From NCBI GenBank assembly GCA_036873135.1, contig JAPTYO010000009.1:27859756-27923755 (forward strand): a stretch of DNA of 64,000 nucleotides, in the 5' to 3' direction. Positions 11,874 to 23,419 of the stretch are shown here, piece after piece. The notes under the pieces were generated by a model that worked only from the letters and a program-made list of their open reading frames with translations, ran no database searches and was not told the origin of the DNA. A program made the position numbers and the translations under genes. The stretch comes from Clarkia xantiana subsp. parviflora (taxonomy: Eukaryota > Streptophyta > Magnoliopsida > Myrtales > Onagraceae). The first letter of the stretch is position 1. Every line of letters begins with the position of its first letter.

Positions 11874-13088
11874 TGATGGATATACGCCCAATTTGAACCC
11901 GTTGACTTCCGATTGGTTTCATTTTTATCACCCCGTTAATGATTGTAAATCGAAACTTTTGGCCCAAGTATGTTACCCACAAAAAGAAACGGTCCGAACC
12001 AGAAAAAACGCGCCAGCCCCGAACTTCCGAATTTTCCGACCCGGTCAAACCATGGTTTGACCGGGTGGAGACCCTCCCAATCTCTCGTAAGAGAGATTGG
12101 GAGGTGGCCCCCTCCCAATCTCTCAGTTGAGAGATTGGGAGGAGGGAGAGGCTCCCAGTCAAAAGTTTGACTGGGAGGGGGCCTCTCCCACCCGATCTCT
12201 CAGTTGAGAGATCGGGTCCTCCCACCCGATCTCTCAACTGAGAGATCGGGTCCCCCCACCCGATCTCTCTATTGAGAGATCGGGTGGAAGGGGAGAGGGA
12301 GGGGGGCTCCCAGTCAAACTTGGTTTGACTGGGAGACCCCCCTCACCCGGTCAAACTTGTTTGACCGGGCCCATTCACCCGATCCCAAGTCCTCGGGGTC
12401 GGATCCTCGATCCGACCCCGAGGGTTCCGACACCCGGTCCCTGCCCTTAGGGGTCGGATTTTTCATCCGCCCCAAGGGCCCCGGCACCATTTTGCGACTC
12501 CCATACTCGGTTTATTTCCGCCAACCTTCTCCGTACCCTAAGGTCTTAATTACGTGTTTAAAGGATAATTAATTGTGTTTAAAGGTTAACGATGTCATTA
12601 AGTTACCTTAATGACACCGTTGCCTATAAATACCCCACCTCCACTATTCATTTGATCATCTTGGCAAGTTGCACAATTTTGCTCTGACATCTCTCTAGCT
12701 TTATCTCTCTAAAACCGTACTGACTTAGGCATCGGAGAGGGTTCATCAGGCACCACCCCCCTCTGTGCCTGGTATTGCCCCTCTTGCAGGGTGGCAAGGA
12801 GAAGAGAACCAAGGAAGCAGAAGAGCATAGAGCAGTAGGACAAGCCCCAGGGGTAAGAAGTACAAGCCTCAGGAGGTCAAAAGGAGAGAAGGAAAGGAGG
12901 TCAGAAGGAGAGAAGGAAAGGAGGTCAGAAGGAGAGAAGAGAAGGGCATGGATCAGAACGACTACCCCAAGGGAGTATAAGGGCATGGATCAGAACGACT
13001 AGTCCTAGGAGAACTGAACCCGACATTTCATTAGTGGGAGATAAATTCTAGATTGACGACCCGTTGACCTAGACTTTATAACCTAACA
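11874..13088 (+). repeat. 3' LTR of retrotransposon 1 (1215 bp)
   Basis: Begins TGATGGATATACG and ends CCTAACA, followed by the target duplication CGGCC. It lacks one ~102-bp block of inverted-repeat units present in the 5' LTR. Other visible differences are few single-base changes, for example GATCCGACCCCG here and GATCCGTCCCCG in the 5' copy. Confidence 0.92.
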
Positions 13089-13689
13089 CGGCCGGACCGG
13101 AACTGGATCGGACCGTTTGGAACCGGTCCAGAATGGACCGGTTCCAAACAGACCAGGTTTTGCAAGTGGAAACAGAGCCAATAACCGTTTGTATACTTCT
13201 GATGGAACCGGTTTAAACTGGACCGGACTGGTTTGGACCGGTTTTTTTTAACCCGGACTGGTTTTGGACTTGTTTTTTGTTTTTATTTTTTAATTTATAG
13301 TGTAAATCTGTAAATAAAACGGGTCGGACCGGTTCCGAACCGGTTCTGGAAAGGACTGGTCTGCTTTTATAAAACAGTCCAAAACCGGTCCCGAACCGGT
13401 CCAGAAACGGTCCAGATTTTGTTGGTCAACTCTTGGTCAATGTCTAATTCGGTCCGGACCGGACTACTTAAACTAGTTCCAGTCCAGTCCAGAACCAGTC
13501 CAGGTCGAACCGGTCCAATGCCCATCCCTAATAATGGAGTTTGCTGGTGGGCTTTATAAAGTTTTGTTGCTGGGCTTTCTGAATTTCCCGTTGGGCTTGT
13601 GTTTTCTTGTCAAACCGGCCTGGCCGGGTTCGAACCGGAGGTCTTGACGGTCCAGTGACCGGTCCGGTTCTGATAACACTGCGATAATG

Positions 13690-14282
13690 ACATCTTTTAG
13701 TTTGGAGTTTTGTTGTATCTATATATATGTAATAGTGTTTATATGTGTTACTTGTTGGTATTTGGTAAATGAGTCGCCGTAATAGGATCTCTTTAATATA
13801 AGTCTAACATCCTAAGTGTAATTGAGTAATATTACATTAGAGATTTTGGGCACGACCTAAATCCCAATTGATATGAGAGGCCCAAAATTGGGCCTCCTCT
13901 TTACACATGGCCGGCCGAACTAGAAATTGCTTCCTTGGTAGGTTTTAACCCACCACCTCTTATAAATAGAGTGTTAAAGATTTATGTATGGTGATTCGGT
14001 CCATTGTGTACTTGGAGTGTTTGTAGAAAAAGAAGAGGTGCAGCATGCGTGAGGAGCCATCACGTGAGGAGCACGTGTTCCGTTAGTTTTAACCTAAAAC
14101 TTAACGGATCTATCATATTACTTGTTTGGGAAAAGTTCGGATAGTTATTTACTTCAAAACAAAGTACAACTAGCTATCTACTCTTTGCTGATAAGTTAAA
14201 CTACCTATTTGATAATTAACGCAAAAATAAAATTTTGGTCACTTTTAATATTTTGACTTTGTTACACTTTTGTTCATTTATT

Positions 14283-14314
<32 letters not shown>

Positions 14315-14447
14315 TATATTCGCGGAAAATAAATATATTACATTATTAGTTACGTTACATCATTAAGAAGAAGAGGTCTCGGGCGCCTTCTTTCTTCATA
14401 CTTATACGAATTTTACCAGTGTTCTGCATATTCCGAGCTTCTAGCCG
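13690..14447. other. Intergenic, upstream of U1-70K
   Basis: AT-rich. A TATAAATA sequence lies near 13961 and a long TA run at about 14299-14320. Transcription of U1-70K probably starts within roughly 100 bp of 14400, judging from the CT-rich leader. The 13800-14100 segment has a look of old LTR sequence, but no matching ends were found. Confidence 0.5.
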
Positions 14448-14456
14448 AAACCCTAA
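14448..14456 (+). promoter_or_regulatory. telo-box in U1-70K leader/promoter
   Basis: AAACCCTAA lies 29 bp upstream of the start codon. This motif is common near the transcription start of plant genes of the translation and RNA-processing machinery. Confidence 0.5.
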
Positions 14457-14484
14457 CTCGCGCCCAATCGATCTTGTTGTAAGC

Positions 14485-17400
14485 ATGGGCGACAACGATC
14501 CCTTCATGCGCAATCAGAACGCCGCCGTGCAGGGCCGCGCGAAAACTCAGAATCGCGCCAATGTTCTCCAGCTCAAAATGGTATATATCTTGTCCTAATC
14601 TGTTGATTCTAGGGGTTTCCCCCGTTTTTACTGGTTTGAATACTTTGATGTCCGCTCAGTCCATAAATTTTTTACTGCTTAGATTTTCTCTAGATGCTGT
14701 CGGGGTGGTGCCCGAAATGTGCACAATGGAGTTTAATCATCAGTTTGATTATTCTGGATTGCTCTATTTAGCAGATAATCCGTTCTTCATGAATTTTTTG
14801 TTTTTTTTCTGTGTTCCCTTTTTGATAAGTAAGCTTGGTTCATTCTCATTAGTTCTAAAGCTAAAAGAGGCTAGAAAGACTTACAGCATTACTCTATAGA
14901 TTGAAAACATATAGGAAGAAGGAACATTAAGGTTTACCTCAAATCTTACTAGAAGAGATTGATCAACATGGATTAGCTTGTTTGCCCCAAGGCCAAGTAG
15001 TTTAAGCCTCACGGTATCCTTTACTTGAGTTTTGAGAGATTGATGGGAACACTGAATTGTTAACGTTCGATTGCCTTCTTTTAGTGAATAAGGGGAGAAA
15101 ATGAAGTAATAATAACAAAAGTTGTACGTAGCACAGTTGCACCTTCAATTAGGTTGTCCCGAGACTAATTTGTTAGCCTTGGAAGTACGAGTACCGTTCT
15201 ATAATTTCGAACACTGAAAAGTTGGACTTCCATTATCTCTAGATAATTTGTCCATTCGATTTTGTAATGAAGTTGCACTGTTGGCGGCGCTTGTTTAACT
15301 ATTCATTTGAATCATGCAGATTGGGCAAAACCATCCCACTGGTTTAACAAGTAACCTATTGAAGTTGTTTGAGCCTCGACCTCCGCTAGAGTACAAACCG
15401 CCACCAGAGAAAAGAAAATGCCCACCTTACACTGGTAAGTGTTTGTTTTGGACATTATGTGTTTGTGATGTCGTTCCCTAATTGATAAATACTTGATTTT
15501 TTTAAGGGATGGCACACCTTGTGAGCCACTTTGCTGAACCTAATGATCCTGAGTATGCTCCACCAGTTCCGAAAGCTGAGACACCTGTAAGAATGCTGTA
15601 TATTTATTTATTTGTTAATGTGCTATCATGTTGTTTATTCAATTTGACCGAACTGAAATTCACAAACCATGTAGCATAGCAAAGTTCTTTTGATATATCT
15701 AGTGAATGGATCATTTAGTACTGACTTATAGTCTCCAATTTGTTTCCCAGCAGTGTTTTCAGTTTTCATCTCTGTACAGAACATTCTTATCACTCATCTT
15801 TCTTTGATCTTTTTCGTCACTCTACTCTCTAGGCTGAAAAAAAAGCCAGAATTCATCTATTGCGATTGCAAAAGGGTGCAGAAAAGGTTGCTGAGGAGCT
15901 TAAGAAATGTAAGTCTCTGTTACTTCTGATGAAACTATTTATGTTGTAAAGTTTATAATAAATTTGTGTTTCCATGCAGATGATCCAAACAGTGACCCTA
16001 ATATCGCTGGAGATCCTTACAAGACTTTATTTGTTGCCAAGCTTGTTAGTTAACTGCTCTTTCAATGTGTATTCGTATGTTGGTTCAACCAATACGTCTT
16101 ATCTGCACCTGTCTTGTCTAACAGTTTTTTTGCTGTGTAATTCTGCAGAGTTATGAGACTACAGAGAGTAGGCTGAAAAGGGAGTTTGAGTCTTATGGGC
16201 CAATAAAAAGGGTAGGTACTCATATAAAACCCAGAACTGGGTTCGGTAAGACCATCGGTTGCTCTATCTATATGGTTTACTAAAAAGCATTTTCAAACTG
16301 TTAACTGTAAAATCTCATTCAGTTGATGATTTGGTGCATATTTTCATCTTTGTGAAATATTTTCTGTTGGCATGTTTGCTGAATGATGTCTTTGGTTTTG
16401 CTCTTCTGCTCTCCTGTAAATTTCTTCATAGAAAGTCCATGTTTCTATCTCTTATGCATGGTTAACTTCCAGTTTCTTTTTTATTGCAACGGTTATATGG
16501 ACTTGCATACATCCTCACTCTGATAGATTCTGCTCTTGCGGATATGTATTCTCTAGAGCATTTATATGAATCTCAAAAGCAACTGGTGTTAGTAGCATAT
16601 TCTGAAGAGTTTGGGTTGCACCTTATGCCAATCCATATTACTAGTATGACTATGACTATTAAGTTCTGATTCCTACCTTGGCTAGTTATCATTACCATCA
16701 TTAAAAGTAAACTTAGCTAGGAGGTTGCGGTCATATGAAATCTGTCTCTTAGTTTGTAATCACGTCGTTGGTCTGTCATCCTCTTATCATTACTGAGTGA
16801 AGGATCCATAATTCCATACTCTTTGTGTGGATTGTGTTAAGGGTTGTTGCTTTTAGGAAGAACAGACAGGAGGGCTTGTGGTATATTGCTTTTTGTAGTC
16901 TTAAAATAAAATTTAGAAGGTAGTGCTTTCTTCTGCATGGAAAGATAAACTATTTTGACTGGCTGTGGTACATTGTGCCCTTTGGTCATTAATAACCTTT
17001 CCGGTCAGAGGTGATGCCACAAGGGTGAGCTAACTCCAAAACTCAAGGAGTATATTATGTTTTTTTTAAGTCTTCACAATGTAAAAGCCAGAAGGTAGTG
17101 CTTTCTCCCACTGTCCCACATGGAAAAGGTGCATTGTTTTTACAACATCCTGCCTTTTTATCTTTAATTATCTTTAACCGATCTGAGGTTTTACCACAAT
17201 GGTGAGCTGACTCTAAAACTTGAGACATGTATCATTTGTAAGTGTCTTTACAGTATAGAAGGTAGGAATATCTACCACATGGAAAAGGTAAAATGTTCTA
17301 GTACATCTGGTCGTTAATATCTTCAACCGATCAGAGGTGATACCACAACGATTCGCTAAAACCCCGATACAAATTCTATCATCTAAGTGGACTAGGTAAA

Positions 17401-20400
17401 ACAAAGAGGGAGTTGCTTCTCTTCTTTTATCTTTGTATATGTACCTCAAGATTTTGCTAATCAGTAACTTTTACTCTGGCGTTTAAGGCAATCAAAAGTG
17501 AATCAGCACTGTGGAAGTAAGTCTTGGTTATACCTGTCTTGTTTTAGTTTTTAATGATTCTTTTTGGAAAGTTTTATCCCTGGTAAGGGGATGTTAGTTG
17601 GTTCAACATTAAATTTGCCATGCTACATACGGTTTTCCTGCAACTCTGGTGGTGATGCATCTAGCGATGGAAGCTCTATGAATGAAAGGTGTCAATTTAG
17701 GAACTTGCCTGTTTCTATTTTGTATTGTAGATAAGTTGACATTGATCCGTTTAGAGTTGAGTGGAGGTCTATTTTTTTTTTGTTTACAGATTGTTACTAG
17801 TTTGTTTTCAACTGTAGGTTCGGCTAGTCCATGATACAGACTCTCAAAAGCCAAGGGGCTATGCTTTCATTGAGTACATGCATACTCGGGACATGAAAGG
17901 TGCTTCCATCACTCATTATAAAAGAACTTGCTGTTTTCTCTTTTTACTTCTGTTTCCTGTAGATGACAATATTCTTCTTTGTGTGGAATCATGCAGCTGC
18001 ATATAAACAAGGTGATGGGAGAAAGATTGATGGTAGAAGGGTACTTGTGGATGTAGAGCGTGGTAGGACTGTCCCAAACTGGAGACCTCGTAGGCTAGGA
18101 GGTGGTCTTGGAACTAGTCGTATCAGTGGTGATGATGGTAGTCAAAGAAATTCTGTGAGGTAATCTATCTTTGGCTAGCTCGCAGCTTTTTTCCGTTCAT
18201 TGTTTTGAGTTACTGTGCTCCATTGCTTTGAAATATGTAGATTTTGAAATTGTCCATCATCATTTATTTAAGGGTTAAGAACACAATAGGGGCCTGAATG
18301 TTTGCCCATGTTGCCAAAAGGGGTCTGAATTGAAAAAACGTATTATTAAGGGCCTGAATTTTGAGTTTTATGTTTATTCAAGTCTCCGTCCAAATTTTCT
18401 GTTAAATCTAACAGATTCACGTGAAAAGACAAAAATACCCTTTTGTAATTATTATACAATTTATCAATTTAATTAATAAAATGTGAAATGTCTAAAATAC
18501 CCCTACACACTAATTATGCCCTTAAGGCCACCACGCTCCGGCCACAACGACCCAGCTCCGGCGACCACCACCGGCCTCCGGCGACCACCACCGGCCTCCG
18601 GCGACCGCCACCGGCCTCCGATCGGAGCCAAAAAAGCTCCGATTGGAGCTCCGAGGCTCCGATTGGAGCTCCGAAGCTCCGATCGGAGCCAAAAAAGCTC
18701 CGATCGGAGCTTTGGAGCTCCGGTCGGAGCCACAAAGCTCCGATCGGAGCCACAGAGCTCCGATCGGGGCCACAGAGCTCCCGATCGGAGCTCTGTGGCT
18801 CCCGTTCGGAGCCACAGGGCTCCAGATCGGAGCTCTGTGGCTCCCGATCGGAGCCACAGGGCTCCAGATCGGAGCTCCAAAGCTCCGATCGGAGCTTTTC
18901 GGTCGTCGCCGGAGGTGGTCGCCGGAGTCGGGGTGGTCGCCGGAGTTGTGGTGGCTTAAAGGGTATTTTCGTCATTTTAGGGCAAACATATAAGAGACAC
19001 ACTTTGGTCAAAGGGCATTTTCGGGTTTTCAAATTATTTTCGGTCACATGCCAAGCATGTGACCACTTTCCGTCACTTTTAACAGAAAAAATAGACGGAG
19101 ACCTCACTTATACACAAAACTCAATAATACGTTTTTTCAATTCAGACCCCTTTTGACAACATGGGCAAACATTCAGGCCCCTATAATGTTCTTAACCCTT
19201 TATTTAATAGTATTAAATAAAGGGTCCAATACTGATGAAAGTTAAGTTAGCAAAAAAAAAAAAAATCAGGAAAAAAAAAAGGTAATTAAAGCAACTTGGG
19301 AAATGTTAAGTTAGGAATTTTTTTTTCTCCCTTTGATTAGATTATTAACTGATAAGATATGTTGGGAAGTTTTGTGGATGAATTTTTACATCGTTGAGAG
19401 ATTATTTTGTTTGAAAGCGTTTCCAGGGAGCAGCAGCAGCCTGGTGGACCATCCAGATCTTCCGAACCAAGAGCAAGAGAGGAACGACCCGACAGGTAAG
19501 TATTCTCCACTGAACTTTCATAAACATGCGATTGCTGGCTAGCCACTTCAGTATGTATATATATATACTGTAAACTATTTATAAAGCATCAACTAGGGGT
19601 AGTGTACTGGCCTCTACTATCATTACATAGATACCCGTATCAAAATTTTCTTTAGTAACAAATCTGCAAAAAATCACTGGTTGGTTGTGGGTCATTTGGT
19701 CCTTCAGTGGAAGGAACCTATCAAATAAAGGCAATTTGGTCAAATCTCATTCACCTCCACAATTATCTCACTCTTCATCCTCTTCTCACTTTTCCACTAC
19801 AACTTTCATCCTTCCCTCTTCTTTTTCTTGTTCAATCTTTTTTTGTTTTATTTGATATTCTTTTCAAATTCTTATTTCAAGGGCGCTTAGCATGTGTGGT
19901 TTGATAGAATTGCTGACGTTTAGAATTATTCATGGACAGGGAGAAGTCTCGTGATAGAGCAAGGGATAAGGATGTGGAACGCGAAAAATCCCGTGAGCGC
20001 TCTCATGACAAGCCTAGGGAGCGTGACCGAGAGGACAGGCACCGTGACAGAGACCGAAGGGACAAGGGTCACGATCGTGACCGTGATCGAGGATCCCGCG
20101 GTCATGATCGAGACCGAACCCGTGAGCGTGATCGGGACCATCGCCGTGAACGCACCCGTGACAGGGAAAGAGATTATGAGGTTGTTGATCGTGGTGACAA
20201 GGAGAGGGATGTTGACTATGAGTCAAAGCACGAGCGGCATTCCAAGAGAGACCACCGAGGGCATGATCAGGCCGAGGCAGAGGATGAGGGTGAGTGGCAT
20301 CGAAATGATTATGAACAATATGAGCATCAGAGAGAACGTGGTAGTCGGTATGAGGATGCAAATGAAGGTGATCGTTATGATCATTATCCCAATGAAGCCC

Positions 20401-20480
20401 ACCACCACCGCTATGACCAGAAGGATCAGGATGATTACCATTATGGTCGGGCATCTAGCAGAGACAAGGATGTGGAATAA
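14485..20480 (+). CDS. U1-70K: U1 small nuclear ribonucleoprotein 70 kDa (U1-70K)
   Basis: Core protein of the U1 snRNP; it binds U1 stem-loop I and helps define 5' splice sites in the nucleus. Ten exons: 14485-14580, 15320-15434, 15507-15586, 15833-15908, 15980-16044, 16149-16211, 17818-17899, 17997-18159, 19427-19495, 19940-20480. Phases join without a stop to give 449 residues, close to the usual plant length. The start [16 protein letters not shown] matches plant U1-70K. The N-terminal segment [20 protein letters not shown] is followed by an RRM with RNP2 LFVAKL (exon 5) and RNP1 RGYAFIEY (exon 7), then [17 protein letters not shown]. The last exon encodes an Arg/Asp/Glu/Ser-rich tail. 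Intron 6 (1606 bp) is the longest. Intron 8 carries a MITE. The gene appears intact. Confidence 0.97.
16915..17360. repeat. Degenerate direct repeats inside U1-70K intron 6
   Basis: Three imperfect copies, about 160-200 bp apart, of a segment containing GAAGGTAGTGCTTTCT, CACATGGAAAAGGT, TTAATAnCTTnAACCGATC and GAGGTGATACCACAA-like blocks. Non-coding. Local duplication explains part of the large size of this intron. Confidence 0.65.
18272..19198. mobile_element. Mutator-like MITE, copy 1, in U1-70K intron 8
   Basis: Long terminal inverted repeats starting GGGTTAAGAAC and ending GTTCTTAACCC, with an exact 9-bp target duplication TTTATTTAA (18263-18271, 19199-19207). That duplication size and the long inverted repeats fit Mutator-like elements. 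The centre (18535-18955) is GC-rich: many palindromic units of the type GCTCCGATCGGAGC, then CCGGAGGTGGTCG repeats. Frames opened by these repeats are not taken as genes. A sibling lies at 33485-34323. Confidence 0.9.
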
Positions 20481-21973
20481 GGGTTTTTATATTGGGTGTT
20501 TTGTTTTGCTCCAATGCTTCTCGGACTGCTGAGTGCTGTTTGGTTGAGTTTTGTAACATTTCTTGTACTATACTGTGTTAAGTGTCTAGTGACTGTTAAA
20601 GAATGGACTTTTTTTTGTTGTTTCTGCATGAACCAATGTGCTTGAACACTTGATAATTCTATTCTGGGTTGGGTCTAGTTTCTTGAGGCACCTCCCTGGC
20701 CAGATTTACGGGTTGCACGTTCTACAGGGTTGGCTAACTTCATTAGCCATTGATCGGACAGGATGAATATGTCGAAACCGACTCTCCCTCCCTTAGATGA
20801 GAATTTGAGCTGTTTGGTGTCAATTTCCCGAATAAAGAAGAGAAGAAGGCAAAAACTAAGAGCGGTTGGAGTGGAGCCACGAAGCTTCATGGTAGAACAC
20901 GTAAGTGAAGTAATACCTCCTTTCCTTTTGTGTTGTTTCTTGGAAATTTCCCTAAATCCCGGTTGCTTGCATATATTTGCTTCTCTAATAATGTTGATTT
21001 AAATCTCGATTTGGACAACTAGTTTTGTGTTTTTCTGCAGTTTTAGGAAATTACTTTTAGTGTGATCTTTGCGTAGACACCCAAAAGTAAAGTACGCCCC
21101 GTATAAATAAACCTACATACAAATACAAACAGTGGTTACACACACTCTGAGAACAAAAAGCAATACCTCCTATCCTAGAAGCTTGCTTTTGATAGTGTGG
21201 GACTTGCATAAGGTTTCACTAGGCTTCTTTATCCGATATGAACGGGTTAATCTCTTAATAAACTGTAAGGGTTCGGCTAAACTAAACTCGAGTTTATTTC
21301 AACTTGATTTCTCAGCTATTAGATTATGCATGTGTAAAAAAACACTTTTTATCTCTCCTGAATTCTGATTGATTCTCTCTCATGGTCTAGCGGCTGAAAA
21401 ATCAAGTTGAAATAAACTCGACTGCATTTTAGTCAGCCCCTAAATTTATCTTGCTGTTTGTGTGACATCTATTTGCAAGGAAAATGTTGAAAATCCCTTA
21501 CAAATACAATATTTCAAGATTTTTTTTTTAAGGAATGAGTTCTAACAAATTCAAAATTGTAACAAAGATCTCTTACAAAATTTTCATATTAGTAGGGGAT
21601 TTCTGTTGAAAAATCCTTATAAAATAATCAATCTAAGAGATTGTTTTACCTCGAATTGCTGATTTTCTTTCTTGTAGTGTACGTATGTAACGTACTGATG
21701 AACAATACTACAAGAACTGAAGTTGGTACACAGTTTGAAAACACAAGATGTCGAAATCTTGTTGATTCAGTCATAAGAATTTAACCTTATCTCCTTTATG
21801 AAATACTCAACGTCGCTGTCACATGTAGTTGGTACTGAGAAGTAAGTAATCACTGGTCTGAGGGTTTATAAAGGTGGATGCAATGTATTTTTTCATGCAG
21901 CTACCAACATAATTAGCTGGCTAGAATATCAAAACCTCCGATATTATAGCGCAGTGACATCTCCGAACCCTAG
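20481..21973. other. U1-70K 3' UTR and intergenic; CACTA-like end near 21679
   Basis: The first ~150 bp are probably 3' UTR. A 71-codon minus-strand frame (20675-20890) and a plus frame (20763-21002) match nothing I recognise. At 21666-21679 the sequence TTTCTTTCTTGTAGTG is the typical right end of a CACTA-type element, and AAGGATTT-type blocks upstream resemble CACTA sub-terminal sequence. No matching left end was found. Confidence 0.5.
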
Positions 21974-23346
21974 ATGGCTCGAACCAAGATGAACTCGCGG
22001 GTGGCATCCGCAGCATTGGCGCTACTGCTGTTGATGTCCAACCATATTGCTTCTGCAGAAAGGCCTCTGCATGATCAAGAACCCCAAAAACCCGTTAAGA
22101 GAGGTGTTGTTTTACGGGTGATTAATTTCTTCATGGAAGGTGGCAAATCATCGTCTGGCCAGTAAGTTTTGTGTTCTTAAACAAATCACTACAAGAAAAT
22201 TAACAATTTGCGAATTAAATTTTCCGAGGGAATTAAACCTTCTCTTACAAATCTATAAGGATTTCCAAAGGTTTTAACAAGTTTTCAGAAAAATCTTTTA
22301 GAAATATCAAAATTTTGTAACAGGTTGGTTGGTTCTTCCATATTTTGAATATTTCTAACCAGTTTTTTCTTTAAAAAACCGTTCCTTTAGAAAAAAATTA
22401 TTGGAATTTATATCTGTAAGAGATTTTCAAACATACTATGAATTAATATGTCAATATTCATAAGTTAGTAATATAGAGTTTACAAACACAAAAAATTAAA
22501 CCACTAATTGGAGTTTTTTGAGGAAATAAATAATATTTGTTCAAAATATTACTGAAGAATTAGTTTTAGTAGCACAACTTTATCGTGCATGTCGTGTTAT
22601 GATACTCAAACACAAACACGGCACATGAGTTATATCGTGTTAATCGTGTTCGTGCTATCGTTCTGTTATATGCTAGCACGAACACCCTTTTCCTCGAACT
22701 AGGCATTCCTCCTCAGGTACCATTTATATAAGCGTCGCAGCTTTTACGTTGCTTAAAACCCTTCTTCTTCTTCTTCTTCTGTCCCTCAGTGATATATCTC
22801 ATTTTGCATATAACGGACAATTACTCATAAATATATATGTATAAACACGAATCTATTAACAGGTTGCGAGCGCAACATCAACCTTTGCTATGGCATTCTC
22901 GTCTTCCATGTCCGTCGTCCAATATTATCTTATCAAACGGTTCCCCATCCCATACGTTAAATGCAACTACAACGATGTCAGTTTCCTTGAGATCAGTATC
23001 GAATCTAAAACACCTAACATTTTTGTTTCTTATTCTACTGGTGCAGCTGCTTATTTTGTATCACTGGCAACAATAGCTGCCCTAGCCGGACTACACGTTG
23101 TGAGACGGATCGTGGCGATAATCTTCATATTGGCCTCAACAATCTTTGTGAGCCCCATCAGCTTAGGTATGGATGTATCATATTTTCTTTCTACATGATT
23201 ATATATTTATTTATTTATTTATAAATATGTTACTCTCTAATTAATGTTATAATTAAACTCTAGGCGGAGTTGGTATATCAAATATGGTTGAAAAGCTTGA
23301 GAAGCAAGAGTACATGGGGTTCGAGAGTCTCTGCTACAACTCCTAA
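21974..23346 (+). pseudogene. TauE/SafE-family membrane protein gene, internally deleted
   Basis: Exon 1 (21974-22161) starts MARTKMNSRVAS and has a hydrophobic signal segment (ALALLLLMSNHIASA) then ERPLHDQEPQ...VINFFMEGGKS, ending at a good GTAAGT donor. That is how plant TauE/SafE-like proteins begin. The 3' exons (about 22863-22955, 23047-23166, 23264-23346) read VASATSTFAMAFSSSMSVVQ, YYLIKRFPIPY, AAYFVSLATIAALAGLHVVR, IIFILASTIFVSPISLG and GVGISNMVEK...EYMGF, the C-terminal end of the same family. All central exons, which encode most of the transmembrane helices, are absent. There is also a gap where LGRAS-like residues are expected and a phase mismatch at the 22955/23047 junction. Not functional. 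Confidence 0.8.
22187..22440 (+). mobile_element. CACTA-like terminus in the pseudogene gap
   Basis: CACTACAAGAAAATT at 22187 is a classic plant CACTA terminal sequence. It is followed by repeats of AAGGATTTCCAAAGG and related blocks similar to 21480-21660. Its partner end was not found. It sits where the central exons of the TauE/SafE gene are missing. Confidence 0.55.
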
Positions 23347-23419
23347 TTTACTACTCATTTAATCGTTTGTGTATCTGTTTTGGAGGACGTAGTATTTTTG
23401 GCATGAAATGTAATATATA

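Larger units (their letters stand above)
3262..13088 (+). mobile_element. LTR retrotransposon 1, non-autonomous Tat-like
   Basis: Complete element bounded by TG...CA LTRs with a 5-bp target duplication CGGCC (3257-3261, 13089-13093). A TTGGCGCCGTCTGTGGG primer-binding site follows the 5' LTR, and a G-rich purine stretch precedes the 3' LTR. The roughly 7.3-kb interior has no long reading frame, only a faint gag/protease trace and several tandem-repeat blocks. By eye the LTRs differ at about half a dozen bases plus one ~102-bp copy-number indel, so insertion was recent although the interior is coding-dead. That pattern fits a non-autonomous family mobilised by another element's proteins. Confidence 0.9.
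3234..13530. mobile_element. Inner hAT-like MITE (interrupted by LTR element)
   Basis: Begins TAGGGATGG and ends CCATCCCTA, flanked by an exact 8-bp repeat ATAATGGA (3226-3233 and 13531-13538). Its own sequence is about 465 bp (3234-3261 plus 13094-13530), packed with GGACCGG/CCGGTCC motifs in both orientations and with no coding capacity. It resembles the element at 57473-58524 in terminus (TAGGG) and sub-repeat style. It sits inside the outer hAT-like element and is itself split by an LTR retrotransposon. Confidence 0.82.
2640..13681. mobile_element. Outer hAT-like non-autonomous DNA element (interrupted)
   Basis: Termini are CAGTGCTATCAGAATCGG on the left and its near-perfect inverted copy ending TCTGATAACACTG on the right. 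They are flanked by an exact 8-bp direct repeat CGATAATG (2632-2639 and 13682-13689). An 8-bp duplication with a CAGTG-type terminus is characteristic of hAT transposons. Without the nested insertions the element is only about 0.74 kb. It is rich in CCGGTCC/GGACCGG sub-repeats and has no transposase, so it must be non-autonomous. Confidence 0.85.

Noticed and set aside
18483..19156. Several overlapping long frames on both strands (up to 222 codons)
   Set aside because: All arise from the GC-rich palindromic repeats of the Mutator-like MITE; both strands and several frames are open together, the mark of low-complexity DNA.
20014..20454. His/Asp-rich minus-strand frame and alternative plus frame over the last U1-70K exon
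   Set aside because: Both are shadows of the Arg/Asp/Glu repeat tail of U1-70K.
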